A stretch of 64,000 nucleotides of DNA from Maribellus luteus (GCF_003576475.1 NZ_QWGR01000001.1:558001-622000); one strand, 5' to 3'; numbered from the stretch's first letter, positions 52,309 to 62,588 are shown. Program-made: numbers and translations. The notes: a model not told the origin generated them from the sequence alone.

Positions 52309-52504
52309 AAAAAGGTCTCTCATAGTCATATTTAGAGAGACTTTTGCGAGACCTATTGTTGATTGGAACAAAAAAGGTCTCTCTAAATAGCGTAACTCTT
52401 TGAAATAGTTAGTGTTAATTGATTTAATTTGGTCTTATTTGCTGTTGTTTTGTGCCCTCTCATAATGTAATTTTAAGGTGCTTTTTTACAGTCGAGCGAG
52501 ACCT
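52309..52504. repeat. Cluster of GGTCTCTC/GCGAGACCT repeats in the attachment region
   Basis: Direct 13-base repeats AAAAAGGTCTCTC at 52309-52321 and 52371-52383; the inverted pair TATTTAGAGAGAC (52329-52341) and GTCTCTCTAAATA (52377-52389); and GCGAGACCT at 52346-52354 and again at 52496-52504 just above the integrase start. Such ordered short repeats between a tRNA and an integrase are typical of arm-type sites for integrase or excisionase. Confidence 0.7.
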
Positions 52505-52523
52505 GTTTTTAAAAATTATTAAA

Positions 52524-53723
52524 ATGAGAGTTACAATTGTATTCCTTTTAAAAACATTCAAAGCCAGGCAAGATGGAAATTGTCCTATTTATGTAAGAGT
52601 AACATATAAAAAAAGAAGGATGGAATTATCTACAGGATTTTTTGTAGATAAAGAATCCTGGAACTCGGTAAAACAGCAGGTAGAGGGGAAATCGAATGAT
52701 GTAAAAAGTATCAATAACCGATTGAGTAAGATATATAGCAGGACCCTGGATGCTTGCTATCGTCTTGAAGCCATCAATGAGGATTATAGTTTAGACGACT
52801 TGAAATCGGAGTTAACTGGCGTATCTGACATTCATACGCTTTTTGAACTATTCGATTATTACATTAAAACTATTTCTGATCAGCTTGGCACCGGATTTTC
52901 TGCCGGCACATTGAAACATTATAAAACTTCAAAAAACAGATTGAAGGAATTTGTAAAAAAGAAATATAAAAAAGAAGATGTCAATATTCTGGATGTTAAT
53001 TATTCATTTATTGCAGATTTCGATACTTATCTGAAGAAACAATACGGGAATAATTTAAATACAGTGTGGGGCTATCACAAACATTTAAAGAAGATACTCA
53101 ATATTGCTATTTCTTTAGACTATGTTTTGAAAAATCCATACCTGAAATTCAAGGTTAAAAAGCAGGAGACAAAAAGAGAATATCTTACTCTTGATGAATT
53201 AAAAACCATAAGAACCAAAGAAATTGACATTAAGAGGCTAAGCATTGTCAGGGATATTTTTCTGTTTGCCTGTTACACCGGTTTATCATATGTGGATATG
53301 GCCAAATTGAATCCTGACCATATTCAGAAAGGAGTTGATGGAGGGGATTGGATTGTGATAGATAGGACAAAAACAACTACCGAGTGTCGGATTCCTTTAT
53401 TAGATGTTCCAAGAGAAATATTGGAACGATACAAAGATTATCCGGTTTGCGAGAATAAAGGCTTGCTACTTCCAATTTTAACTAATCAGCGGATGAATAG
53501 TTATTTAAAAGGGCTGGCCGATATTTGTCACATTAAAAAGAATCTGACGATGCATGTTGCGAGACATTCATTTGCTACTTCAGTAACTTTAAATAACGGA
53601 ATTCCGATCGAAACAGTCTCCAAAATGTTAGGGCATACTTCTATTAAAACTACTCAGATTTATGCAAAAATTGTAGATGCGAAAGTATCAAAGGATATGA
53701 AGAAATTAAATGCAATATTATAA
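52524..53723 (+). CDS. Tyrosine recombinase / integrase (IntDOT-like)
   Basis: A 399-residue site-specific recombinase. An N-terminal arm-binding domain (about 1-95; ARQDGNCPIYVRVTYKKRRM) leads to a SAM-like core-binding domain (about 100-200) and a catalytic domain (about 215-399). LFACYTGLSYVDMAKL occupies the first catalytic Arg site but has Ser, as in the IntDOT group of Bacteroidota conjugative elements; TMHVARHSFATS gives H-x-x-R, MLGHTSIKTTQIYAKI the final His and Tyr nucleophile. I use ATG 52524 because the earlier frame lacks conserved residues. It lies right behind tRNA-Arg on the same strand. Confidence 0.92.
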   Translation: MRVTIVFLLKTFKARQDGNCPIYVRVTYKKRRMELSTGFFVDKESWNSVKQQVEGKSNDVKSINNRLSKIYSRTLDACYRLEAINEDYSLDDLKSELTGVSDIHTLFELFDYYIKTISDQLGTGFSAGTLKHYKTSKNRLKEFVKKKYKKEDVNILDVNYSFIADFDTYLKKQYGNNLNTVWGYHKHLKKILNIAISLDYVLKNPYLKFKVKKQETKREYLTLDELKTIRTKEIDIKRLSIVRDIFLFACYTGLSYVDMAKLNPDHIQKGVDGGDWIVIDRTKTTTECRIPLLDVPREILERYKDYPVCENKGLLLPILTNQRMNSYLKGLADICHIKKNLTMHVARHSFATSVTLNNGIPIETVSKMLGHTSIKTTQIYAKIVDAKVSKDMKKLNAIL

Positions 53724-53772
53724 ATCATTCGATGGGTAAAGAATGTTCACGAAAAAGTATCATGCCAGGGAT

Positions 53773-53868
53773 TCATGGAGATAAACCGGATTGTTCCTGA
53801 CCGTATAACGCAATCATGCGTGCATCACTTTTATCGGTCTTGTTTTGCTGTAGCTTCATCTGGATTGC
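53773..53868 (-). mobile_element. IS110-family transposase remnant
   Basis: On the minus strand 31 codons read AIQMKLQQNKTDKSDARMI then ALYGQEQSG before a TGA. The NKTDKSDA and YGQEQ signature belongs to the DEDD transposase domain of IS110-type elements. Nothing else of the element remains. It overlaps the apparent head of the plus-strand methyltransferase frame, whose first 18 or so codons are its antisense reading. Confidence 0.75.
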
Positions 53869-54565
53869 CTATAAAACGGCAGCTGGTATTGTATCTAGAA
53901 AAGTACTGGGAATAGGGACCGGAAATGGTTATGGAATTCGTGAGATTGCCCCCAACGCTAACGAATTCTGGACTCTAGATAAAAACTATATAACAATTGA
54001 CTACCGCAATTACCCGAATACACGTTTTGTAAAGGCCAAGGTGCCACCACTTACCAACATTCCCTATAACTATTTTGATTACGTTGTTTGCTTTCAGTTG
54101 ATTGAACATGTGGAAGATACTTTAACGCTTCTGAAAGAAATTAAACGTGTGTTAAAGAAAGATGGGGAATTGTTAATCTCAACTCCAAATAAGATACGCT
54201 CTTTAACACGAAATCCATATCATGTTCAGGAATATACAAGAGATGAATTTAAAAGCTTATTGCAACTATTTTTTCTTAGTGTTTCCGGATACGGCGTTTT
54301 GGGGAATGATAATGTAGAGCTATATTATGAGAAAAGTAAGAATAGCGTAAATCAAATATTATCTTTTGATATTTTAAAATTAAACCAGAGATTGCCAAGG
54401 TGGCTTCTTCGTCTTCCATACGATCTATTCAATCGAATTAGTCGTCATCTTATTTTAATTGACAATAAAGAGTTAACGATGGGAATCAGTGATAGAGATT
54501 ATTATCTAGATGAACCGAACGATAATTGTTATGATTTTCTATTTGTAACAAATGACAACTCTTAA
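53816..54565 (+). CDS. Class I SAM-dependent methyltransferase, 5'-truncated
   Basis: The frame gives 249 residues, but the first part (to about codon 18) is the antisense of an IS110 transposase remnant and is not part of the enzyme. From about codon 19 (AAGIVSRKVLGIGTGNGYGI) it is a Rossmann-fold methyltransferase: motif I GIGTGNGYG, a DYVVCFQLIEHVEDTLTLLKEIKRVL core and DGELLISTPN after it. The N-terminal helix normally found before motif I is missing, so the gene is probably a broken relic, though a shortened enzyme cannot be excluded. Low-GC sequence and neighbouring integrase mark it as island DNA. Confidence 0.65.
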   Translation: MRASLLSVLFCCSFIWIAYKTAAGIVSRKVLGIGTGNGYGIREIAPNANEFWTLDKNYITIDYRNYPNTRFVKAKVPPLTNIPYNYFDYVVCFQLIEHVEDTLTLLKEIKRVLKKDGELLISTPNKIRSLTRNPYHVQEYTRDEFKSLLQLFFLSVSGYGVLGNDNVELYYEKSKNSVNQILSFDILKLNQRLPRWLLRLPYDLFNRISRHLILIDNKELTMGISDRDYYLDEPNDNCYDFLFVTNDNS

Positions 54566-54795
54566 GTAGAATGATAATTTGCTTTATGGCTACTCGTGAA
54601 AATTTAGATTTCAATTTTTGGTAACTACTGGCGAATTAAGCTAAACAAAGTTGTATAACAAAGATTTTTGGAACTATTATAAAGGCATTATTCACAAAGG
54701 AACCCTTATTTTGACAAGAAAGTGACGATACAGAGTAAATAAAAGCGAAATGATCAGATTGATTAAATCGTAATTATATTCTAATGAATTAAACG

Positions 54796-56454
54796 ATGAA
54801 TACTATTGGGGGCAAAATAATTGCAGTAACTATTTTTTTACTTTTTAATCTTTTTTGTGATTCAAGTGAGAAAAGACGACCTAACATATTAATTATATTG
54901 GCTGATGACATTGGTTTTTCAGACATAGGTTGTTATGGTAGTGAGATTAAAACTCCCAACTTGGATAAGCTAGCTGAAAAAGGGATGCGTTTCCGTCAGT
55001 TTTACAATGGTGCCAAGTGTGAACCCTCGCGTAACTCGTTGTTTACCGGCCTGTATTATGGAGATGACCGGGCTATATCATTCGAGGGATTGTTACACGA
55101 TAACGGTTATGGGGTTATTCATTCAGGGAAAGAGCATTTTGAAAGCTGGGTTCCAGAGCGGTGTTTTGCTGCCAACTGTAGTGATCATTCTTTTACCTTT
55201 TGGGCCGCTACCAACTTTTTTATTCCACCCGACAGCACATTTAGCCAGCCTTTGTTTCTGGATAAGAATGAAATAAATCCGGGTGAACTTGAAAAAATAA
55301 CAGGTAAGCCGTTTTACATGACTGATTTTATCACGGATATGGGAATTAATTGGTTGGATGACGTGCTTGGAAAGGACAAACCCTTTTTACTCGTTTTACC
55401 TTATAACGCAGCACACTGGCCACTTCAGGCTTGGCCTGAAGATATAGCAAAGTACCGTGATTTATATAGACAGGGGTGGGATAAAATACGAGCTGCCCGT
55501 TTTGCCAAAATGCAAAAGCTAGGAGTCGTTCCTGAAAATATTAAATTAAGTACACCCGAACCTGATCCCACGCTTAAAATAAAACCTTTTCAACCACGAA
55601 ATGATGGTTGCGACGATGTACGAAAATTAATGTCAGTTTATACGCCGTGGAAAGAACTCACTGCAGAACAGCAGGATGCATTCAGTTTGGAAGAATCAGT
55701 TTTTGCTGCGATGATCGATCGTATGGATCAGAATATAGGCAGGGTTCTGGAAAAAATAAAGACTGCTGGCGAAGAAGATAATACCATCGTCATGTTTTTT
55801 TCGGATAACGGAGCTTGTCCTTTTGAACGAAACCGTGATTTGTCGATTCCACCGGGTGGAGCCGACAGTTACCGCACCCAGTCCACTCCCTGGGCAAATG
55901 TTGGCAATACTCCATTTCGATTATACAAACAAAATGGTCATGAAGGAGGATCGCACAATCATTTTATTGCAACATGGCCCGGTGTGATAAAGCCGGGTAC
56001 CATAAGTGACGCCCGAACACATATTGTGGATATATTTCCAACCCTACTCGATCTATCGGGTATTTCTTATCCTGCCGAAATTGGTGGAGAACCTTCAATC
56101 CCTCTACATGGGACTTCTTTGCTGCCGGTTTTTAAAGGCGAAAACAGAAAGGAGCCCGAATTTATTCTTTCTGGTTTTTCGGAGGCAAAAAGAATGTTTC
56201 TGAAAGGAGATTATAAGATCGTAAAAAATATTGGAGAATGGGAAATGTATAACCTGAAAACAGATCCGTCGGAAGAGACAGATTTGGCAAAATCAGATTC
56301 TGAACTTCTAAACTCGATGATCCAGAGCTATCATGAAGCAAAGCAAACTATCAATTCAACATTGAAAAATGAGCCTCGTTTTGTGGATTATCCATACAGA
56401 AATCCGGTGAGTAGCAACCAAAATCGAAAAGATTACAGCCAATACAGAAAATAG
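54796..56454 (+). CDS. Sulfatase (type I arylsulfatase family), probable lipoprotein
   Basis: A 552-residue sulfatase. RPNILIILADDIGFSDIGCYG holds the metal-binding Asp pair; CEPSRNSLFTGLY (near residue 75) is the C-x-P-S-R consensus for conversion of Cys to formylglycine by anSME; MFFSDNGACPFE and NKPFRLYKQNGHEGG-like WANVGNTPFRLYKQNGHEGG complete the active site. The N-terminus (LFNLFCDSSE) resembles a lipobox. It probably removes a sulfate ester from a glycan in the periplasm or at the surface. It is the first of two sulfatases read as a pair (22-base gap), next to a hybrid regulator and a SusC gene. No maturase gene lies in the window. Confidence 0.9.
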   Translation: MNTIGGKIIAVTIFLLFNLFCDSSEKRRPNILIILADDIGFSDIGCYGSEIKTPNLDKLAEKGMRFRQFYNGAKCEPSRNSLFTGLYYGDDRAISFEGLLHDNGYGVIHSGKEHFESWVPERCFAANCSDHSFTFWAATNFFIPPDSTFSQPLFLDKNEINPGELEKITGKPFYMTDFITDMGINWLDDVLGKDKPFLLVLPYNAAHWPLQAWPEDIAKYRDLYRQGWDKIRAARFAKMQKLGVVPENIKLSTPEPDPTLKIKPFQPRNDGCDDVRKLMSVYTPWKELTAEQQDAFSLEESVFAAMIDRMDQNIGRVLEKIKTAGEEDNTIVMFFSDNGACPFERNRDLSIPPGGADSYRTQSTPWANVGNTPFRLYKQNGHEGGSHNHFIATWPGVIKPGTISDARTHIVDIFPTLLDLSGISYPAEIGGEPSIPLHGTSLLPVFKGENRKEPEFILSGFSEAKRMFLKGDYKIVKNIGEWEMYNLKTDPSEETDLAKSDSELLNSMIQSYHEAKQTINSTLKNEPRFVDYPYRNPVSSNQNRKDYSQYRK

Positions 56455-56476
56455 ATAATACAAAACTAATACCTTA

Positions 56477-58384
56477 ATGAATAAACAGACAAATACCTGG
56501 AACAGAAAAATTATTGTACTTATTGCAATGGTCTTTTCAACCCCATTTCTGGTTTTGTGTCAGAATAAAGCGATGTTAGCCCGAGAGGTGCCAAATATTT
56601 TAATGATAACATCAGAGGATAACAGTGCATACTTTCTGGGTTGTTACGGTAACGAAATGGCAAATACTCCAAATCTGGACAAATTGGCCTCGGAAGGTTT
56701 TTTATTTACCCATGCTTTTGCCAGTTGTCCGGTATGTGCACCGGCAAGGAATACAATTCTTACAGGAGTTTATGCCGCTTCAAACGGTAACGAACACATG
56801 CGCAGTAAGTATGCCAAGTCAGAGGTTGTTAAAACGTACCCTGAGTACTTTCGCGAAGCTGGATATTATTGCACAAACAACGTAAAAACCGATTACAATT
56901 ACAGCGGCGATTGGAATGCTATCTGGAATGACTGCAGCCGTCAGGCGACGTATAAAAACCGTGCCCCCGGCCAGCCGTTTTTTGCAGTTTACAGTAATTT
57001 TACAACACATGAAAGCCAAATTCATAATCAGATTCCGACAGAAGACCTCAAACATGATCCGGCCAAAATCGAAATTGCCCCCTACCATCCTGATTTACCT
57101 GAGATCCGACATGATTGGGCCCAATATTATGACCTTCACCAAAAAATGGATGCTGAAGTCGGTGCCATTATAAAGGAACTCGAGGAAAGTGGGGAAGCAG
57201 AAAATACCATCGTAATTTATTATGGCGATCATGGTGGAGTTTTAGCCCGCAGCAAACGTTTTGTATACGAAACCGGAACCCGTGTTCCTTTTATTATAAG
57301 GATTCCCGAGGAATTCAGCTATCTTTTCCCTACCGGAGCACCCGGAGATAAAGTGGATCGGATCGTAAGTTTTGTTGACCTGGTTCCTACATTTCTAAGC
57401 GTTGCCGGCATTCAAATCCCTGGTCATATGCAGGGTGATGCTTTTTTGGGTGAACAGAAAACCGTTGATCCGCAATATACTTTCATGACCCGTCAACGAA
57501 TGGATGAACGTTACGATATGGTTAGGGCTGTTCGCGATAACAGGTTTCGTTACATTCGAAATTACATGCCTTTCAGGATTACAATGCAGCACCTCGACTA
57601 CCTGTTTAAAGCTCCATCAGCACAAGCCTGGGAAGACGCTTTTAAAGCAGGGGAAACCAATGAAGTACAAAGCCGCTTCTTTTTGGAAAAGCCCCTGGAA
57701 GAGCTTTACGATACCGAAAATGACCCATGGGAAATTCACAACCTGGCTAATGATCCGCAATATAGCACGGTGTTGGAACGAATGCGTAAAGCTGAAACTG
57801 ACTGGATGCGTGAAGTACGTGATGTGGGTGTAATTCCGGAAACAGAATACGCTGATTTCGCAGGTGAAGGAGCTATATATGATTACATGCGTTCTGATGC
57901 CTGCCCTTTTGAGCAACTATTTGATGCGGCTCAGGCAGCTACTTCTTACACTACAGATATTGATGTATTTGTTCAGAATATGCAAAGTGAAAATGCTGCC
58001 ATCCGGTACTGGGGGGTGGTGGGTTTGCTAATTCACCGGGATGAGGCAATTTCTGTGCTTGATGCCATAAAGAATGCTGCAAATGATGAGTCAGGGGCAG
58101 TGGCAACGATAGCTGCTGAAACACTTTTCAGGATAGGTCAGAAAGAGGAGGCTTATGCTGCATATAACCGTATTGTTACAGATACCGCGACATTTAAAAT
58201 GGCAGACCGGAATTTTGCTTTAAACAGTGTAGATGCTGTTGATGCGCGTTCTCTCGAGTTACAAAAGAATATTCTTAAATTGTATAAACAGAGAAAGAGT
58301 ATTTTGACAGGCAAGGAAAGGTATAATGCCTACGATGCATTAATGGCACAAACCTTACTTACCAAATGGGGAGTACTGAAGTAA
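56477..58384 (+). CDS. Sulfatase with C-terminal repeat domain (N-sulfoglucosamine sulfohydrolase-like)
   Basis: A 635-residue sulfatase with a signal peptide (residues 1-32, IVLIAMVFSTPFLVLC). PNILMITSEDNSAYFLGCYG supplies the metal site with a Ser-Glu-Asp variation of the usual Asp-Asp; CAPARNTILTGVYAASNGNEHMR carries the formylglycine Cys in C-x-P-A-R form. GDHGGVLARSKRFVYETGTRVPFIIR completes the core. The pattern is like heparan N-sulfatases (SGSH type). The last 130 residues form an Ala-rich helical repeat region (NAAIRYWGVVGLLIHR, then AVATIAAETLFRIGQKEEA), HEAT-like. It ends exactly where the convergent regulator gene ends (58384/58385). Confidence 0.88.
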   Translation: MNKQTNTWNRKIIVLIAMVFSTPFLVLCQNKAMLAREVPNILMITSEDNSAYFLGCYGNEMANTPNLDKLASEGFLFTHAFASCPVCAPARNTILTGVYAASNGNEHMRSKYAKSEVVKTYPEYFREAGYYCTNNVKTDYNYSGDWNAIWNDCSRQATYKNRAPGQPFFAVYSNFTTHESQIHNQIPTEDLKHDPAKIEIAPYHPDLPEIRHDWAQYYDLHQKMDAEVGAIIKELEESGEAENTIVIYYGDHGGVLARSKRFVYETGTRVPFIIRIPEEFSYLFPTGAPGDKVDRIVSFVDLVPTFLSVAGIQIPGHMQGDAFLGEQKTVDPQYTFMTRQRMDERYDMVRAVRDNRFRYIRNYMPFRITMQHLDYLFKAPSAQAWEDAFKAGETNEVQSRFFLEKPLEELYDTENDPWEIHNLANDPQYSTVLERMRKAETDWMREVRDVGVIPETEYADFAGEGAIYDYMRSDACPFEQLFDAAQAATSYTTDIDVFVQNMQSENAAIRYWGVVGLLIHRDEAISVLDAIKNAANDESGAVATIAAETLFRIGQKEEAYAAYNRIVTDTATFKMADRNFALNSVDAVDARSLELQKNILKLYKQRKSILTGKERYNAYDALMAQTLLTKWGVLK

Positions 58385-61300
58385 TCAGGTTTTGCTGAGT
58401 TTTGACGGATTTTCTCCAAATTCCTTCTTAAAACATATGGTGAAGTAATTCGGGTCAGTGAATCCTGTCAGGTAAGCTGCTTCGGCCACCCTGACGCCTT
58501 CCCGCCTAATCAGTTCGTAAGCCTTTTTTAAGCGGATGGTTTTAATGTAGTTATTTGGAGTGAGGCCTGTCAGTGCTTTAATTTTCCGGTTCAGTTGTGT
58601 GCGGCTGATTGAAAAATGCTGCGACAAAAGATCGATATTTAAGCCCTCATTGGTTATGTTAATCAATATAAATTCCTTCAAGTCGTTAGCAAATTGTGTA
58701 TCTGCATTTGTAATTTTTTCATGCACTTTATCCAATGGTTCGATTCCCAATAATTTTTCTCTCACCCGTTTTCTATTTGCGAGAAGCGAATCGATAACTG
58801 CATCCAGGTAATCAATCTCAAAAGGTTTGGTTACATAAACATCCACCCCCGAAATCAGTCCTTCCAGCTTTTGTTCTATGGCGCTGTTTGCTGTGAGCAT
58901 AATCACTGGTATGTGAGAGGTGTTGAAGTTTGCGCGAAGTTTACGACAGAACTCATGACCGTTTACCTCCGGCATATTTATATCGGTAAGTATAATATCA
59001 GGTTCATTATCAATGGCCTGGGCATATCCCCGAGTTCCATCGGATGCCTGCAACACCTTAAATCGCGGTTTAAAATGAGTGGCTAAATAATCGCGAAGTT
59101 CATCATTGTCGTCCACGATTAAAAGTCGTTGAAGATTATATTTTTTACATTCAGGCCTAAGTCCAGTAACTCCTTCAAATGCATCGTTTCTTTTAACTGG
59201 TTCTTGTGACGGTTGGTCTTGCAATATTGTGTCTTCACTCCATTTTTCTTCTATCGTATAAAAGTTTTCACTACAAGGAATTTCGATTATAAACTTAGTA
59301 CCGGTTCCGGGTATCGATTCCACATTGATTGATCCGTGATGTATTCGAACCAGATCGTTTACTATTGAAAGACCTATGCCACTGCTATCGAATTTCAGAT
59401 TCTCGGTTTTATTAATCTGATAAAACCGGTCGAAGATCCGTTCTTTTTCTTTTTCATTGAATCCCTTGCCTGTATCTGTTACTATTATTTTCAGGTAATT
59501 GCCTTCAGTGCGTTTTTCAAGTTTTATCTGGAGTCGTATTTTTCCACCATTTCCGGTAAATTTGATGGCATTGGATAGCAGGTTCCAAAGTATCTTTTCA
59601 ATTTTTCGCAAATCAACAAAAACCGGTTCATTGACATCAAGCTGAAAATTGAATTCAATGTCGCGTTTGTGGCATTCTTCGTGAAATGCCTCGTAAACAT
59701 TTTCAACAGGCTTTGCCAGATCAATACTACAGGCTTTCAGTGGTAACTGGTTTTGTGTAATTTTTCTGAATTCGATAAGATCAGTAATAAGTTTATATAG
59801 TCGTCTGGCATTCCGGTCAATCACTTCCAGTTTTTTATGTTGTTCCTGGTCAAAATTACTCGATCTAAGAAGATCGTTTACCGGCGCTGAAATCAATGTG
59901 AGCGGTGTTTTCAGATCGTGCGATATGTTGGTGAAAAAAGCCAGTTTCTTTTCAGTAAGTTCGTGCTCTGAACTTACTTTATAGGCTGATATTTCCAGTT
60001 CTTTTTTCCATTGCAGACGTTTGTTGTAAAAGTAGAATATCGCAAGCATGAGCCCTGACACGACTAGCACATATGATATAATGGCAATCCAGGAGCTGTA
60101 CCAAGGGGGCAGAATAGTTAATTTCAATTCGGTGGGAACTTCGTTCCATACATTAGCCTTGTTTGTACATTTAACTTTGAAAGTGTATTTTCCGGGGGAC
60201 AGATTAGTATAAGTGGTCTGGTTGTTCACCCCTAGATAAATCCAGTTTTTCTCGAGTCCCTCAAGCATGTAAGCATAGTTACTGTATTTCGGAAGATCAT
60301 TATCGAGGGTGAAGAAACTAATTGTGAAAGAATTCCTTCTGAAAGGCAAATGCAGTTCATCGGTCTCTTCCAGAGGTGTTTTAAGGTAATGTTCCTTTTC
60401 CAGGCTCTTGATACTTCGGTTATGAAAATCAATATCAGAAATAATCACTTTTGATCGAGACGTATCCTGGATTAGTTTGTCCGGTTCAAGCAACAGAAAT
60501 CCTTCTGAATTGCCAAAAATAATTTTATGGTCGTCGGTTATTGCCGAGGTACGGGCGAGGAATTCGTTTGAGGCCAACCCATGCCGGTAATTGAAGATCT
60601 GGAACTGGTTGTTTTCAGTGTTGAACCGACATAGCCCATCGATCGTACTTATCCAGAGTATTTTATCATTTATAGATTCAATGGAAAGCAGGGTATTGGT
60701 TGGCAATCCATCTTTCATTGTCCATTTTTCGAAAATCCGACCATCTGGCGAGAGTTTCACCAATCCATCAGTTTGCGTGGCAAACCAGTAGGAGCCAGTT
60801 TTATCGTGGTAAAAATCGTTCAGTTTAAAGGTAATTCGGTTATTGATTTCTGGAAGAAAACTTTCGAGCGTGTTCTTTTCTTCGTTATAAAAGAAAATTC
60901 CCAGGTTGCGAACCAGAACTATGGTTTCTCCAAATTTATTTTTTCGGATATTATTTATTTGGTAGTTCATAGGGTTTTGGATTTTGATATCCAATGGAAC
61001 AACATCTGTTTGTTGTGTTTTAAAATTATATCGCAACAGGCTTTTATTACGTGCGTGTGTTCCTATCAGCATGTATTTATCGTCATAATTATACAAAGAG
61101 ATTACTTGCTGCATTTCGTCCTCATTATTGGTGCAGGGATGAAAAGTTTTAATCAGGCGAAGATCAGGGGAGTATTTGCCAATCAAACCATCGTAGGTCC
61201 CAATCCAGAGGTTGCCGTCACTGTCTTTATTGATAGCGGTTACTTTTCTTCCATTAATTTGATTTTCAAGACTCTTGGCATCTAGGTTGGTAAACTTGTT

Positions 61301-62341
61301 GGCTTTTAGGTTCCACTTTGAAAATCCGTAATTGGTTCCCAAATAGCAACTGTTATTATCGACTAAAACCGAAACACCTTCCTTGTCTACCAGTGAGTTG
61401 TTGTTTCCCGGAACCGGAACAATATTGTGGTAGGCATTGTCTTCACGCACAAGTAAAGTAATACCAGCTCCATAGGTCGAAATCCAAACAGCATTGTCAA
61501 TGCCACAATATAGATCATAAATACTGTTGCTGGGAATAAGGGCTTCATCACCTTTATTCTTCATCAGAGTGCTTTTTAACGTAAGGTTTTTATCCACAAT
61601 GAAAATACCTCCGCCGTCCGTTGCAATCCAATAATTGTCATCGATCTTTTCAATATCCATCACATTGTAATGATTTTGAATGTCGATTTTTTGAATCTGT
61701 TCGTTTCTACGGATATAGACATCACCATTTCTACAGCTAATCCACAACGCCCCGTCAATTTCGGTTAACTGCGCTATTATTCTTCCCCGGAGTTCGTGCA
61801 ATCCGGTATCAAGCATGTGCAATCCGTCGCGGTCTCCATACCATATCCCTTCTGATGTTATTTGGTAGCAATTAATCCCTTCAATTTCCCAGGATGCAAT
61901 TGTTTCGTCAGGGGCTACTTTTATCAGCCGGTTTACAAGTAAAAAGTAGATGCTTTCTTTAAAAACAGATAATTGCTTGGTGTAACCTTCCATAATTTTG
62001 CCGAAAGTGTCGCTTAAACGGTGATAACGATAAAGTCCGGCATCAGTACCAACCCACAGGTCGTTATTCTGATCGAGTTCCATGGTATTAATGAACTGCC
62101 CGCGAAATGTATCATAATTCCGAAACTTGTACCCGTCAAAACGCGAAATTCCATTTCCTGTTCCTATCCATTTGTAACCATAGTTGTCCTGAACAAAGCA
62201 AGTCGCAATGTTACGCGGTAGCCCCTCTTTGTCAGTGAAATAAATGGCTTTTGTGCGCTCAATAGAAAAAGAGAATACAGAGCTCATTGTTACTCCTAAA
62301 AAAATCAATAGTATTGTTCTTATGACCTGTTTTACTGGCAT
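58385..62341 (-). CDS. Hybrid two-component system sensor kinase/response regulator (HTCS)
   Basis: A 1318-residue one-protein signal system of the Bacteroidota glycan type. After a signal peptide (1-28) a chain of two-component regulator propeller repeats fills residues about 30-700 (NNDLWVGTDAGLYRY, NDKILWISTIDGLCRF). A Y_Y_Y domain (about 705-750; KYTFKVKC) leads to a membrane helix (about 755-775). The kinase has NISHDLKTPLTLI (phospho-His near 806), NLLSNAIKFTGNGG and DTGKGF/GIGLSI boxes. The receiver carries LLIVDDNDE and DIILTDINMPEVNG; an AraC HTH (about 1225-1318) ends it. It should sense a glycan fragment in the periplasm and switch on the adjoining sulfatase and SusC genes. Confidence 0.96.
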   Translation of the reverse strand: MPVKQVIRTILLIFLGVTMSSVFSFSIERTKAIYFTDKEGLPRNIATCFVQDNYGYKWIGTGNGISRFDGYKFRNYDTFRGQFINTMELDQNNDLWVGTDAGLYRYHRLSDTFGKIMEGYTKQLSVFKESIYFLLVNRLIKVAPDETIASWEIEGINCYQITSEGIWYGDRDGLHMLDTGLHELRGRIIAQLTEIDGALWISCRNGDVYIRRNEQIQKIDIQNHYNVMDIEKIDDNYWIATDGGGIFIVDKNLTLKSTLMKNKGDEALIPSNSIYDLYCGIDNAVWISTYGAGITLLVREDNAYHNIVPVPGNNNSLVDKEGVSVLVDNNSCYLGTNYGFSKWNLKANKFTNLDAKSLENQINGRKVTAINKDSDGNLWIGTYDGLIGKYSPDLRLIKTFHPCTNNEDEMQQVISLYNYDDKYMLIGTHARNKSLLRYNFKTQQTDVVPLDIKIQNPMNYQINNIRKNKFGETIVLVRNLGIFFYNEEKNTLESFLPEINNRITFKLNDFYHDKTGSYWFATQTDGLVKLSPDGRIFEKWTMKDGLPTNTLLSIESINDKILWISTIDGLCRFNTENNQFQIFNYRHGLASNEFLARTSAITDDHKIIFGNSEGFLLLEPDKLIQDTSRSKVIISDIDFHNRSIKSLEKEHYLKTPLEETDELHLPFRRNSFTISFFTLDNDLPKYSNYAYMLEGLEKNWIYLGVNNQTTYTNLSPGKYTFKVKCTNKANVWNEVPTELKLTILPPWYSSWIAIISYVLVVSGLMLAIFYFYNKRLQWKKELEISAYKVSSEHELTEKKLAFFTNISHDLKTPLTLISAPVNDLLRSSNFDQEQHKKLEVIDRNARRLYKLITDLIEFRKITQNQLPLKACSIDLAKPVENVYEAFHEECHKRDIEFNFQLDVNEPVFVDLRKIEKILWNLLSNAIKFTGNGGKIRLQIKLEKRTEGNYLKIIVTDTGKGFNEKEKERIFDRFYQINKTENLKFDSSGIGLSIVNDLVRIHHGSINVESIPGTGTKFIIEIPCSENFYTIEEKWSEDTILQDQPSQEPVKRNDAFEGVTGLRPECKKYNLQRLLIVDDNDELRDYLATHFKPRFKVLQASDGTRGYAQAIDNEPDIILTDINMPEVNGHEFCRKLRANFNTSHIPVIMLTANSAIEQKLEGLISGVDVYVTKPFEIDYLDAVIDSLLANRKRVREKLLGIEPLDKVHEKITNADTQFANDLKEFILINITNEGLNIDLLSQHFSISRTQLNRKIKALTGLTPNNYIKTIRLKKAYELIRREGVRVAEAAYLTGFTDPNYFTICFKKEFGENPSKLSKT

Positions 62342-62588
62342 TTTTTTCTATGATGTTTCTGTATTTTCATAAAAATAAACAAAATCGGTTAAGATTAGAA
62401 TCATCGCTTTCATATTTAGTTTTCATTTATAGGATACGAGCTATTCAAATCTTAAAAATAGAGCGGAAGAATCTTAAAAATTGATTCATTTTGAAAAACT
62501 AATTAGTTGAAATTCAGTGGGATGGTATTTTGGTTTTTTTATAGAGATTTATGTGAAAAATATCAAGATGGTAGTAAAAGAATGCCCG

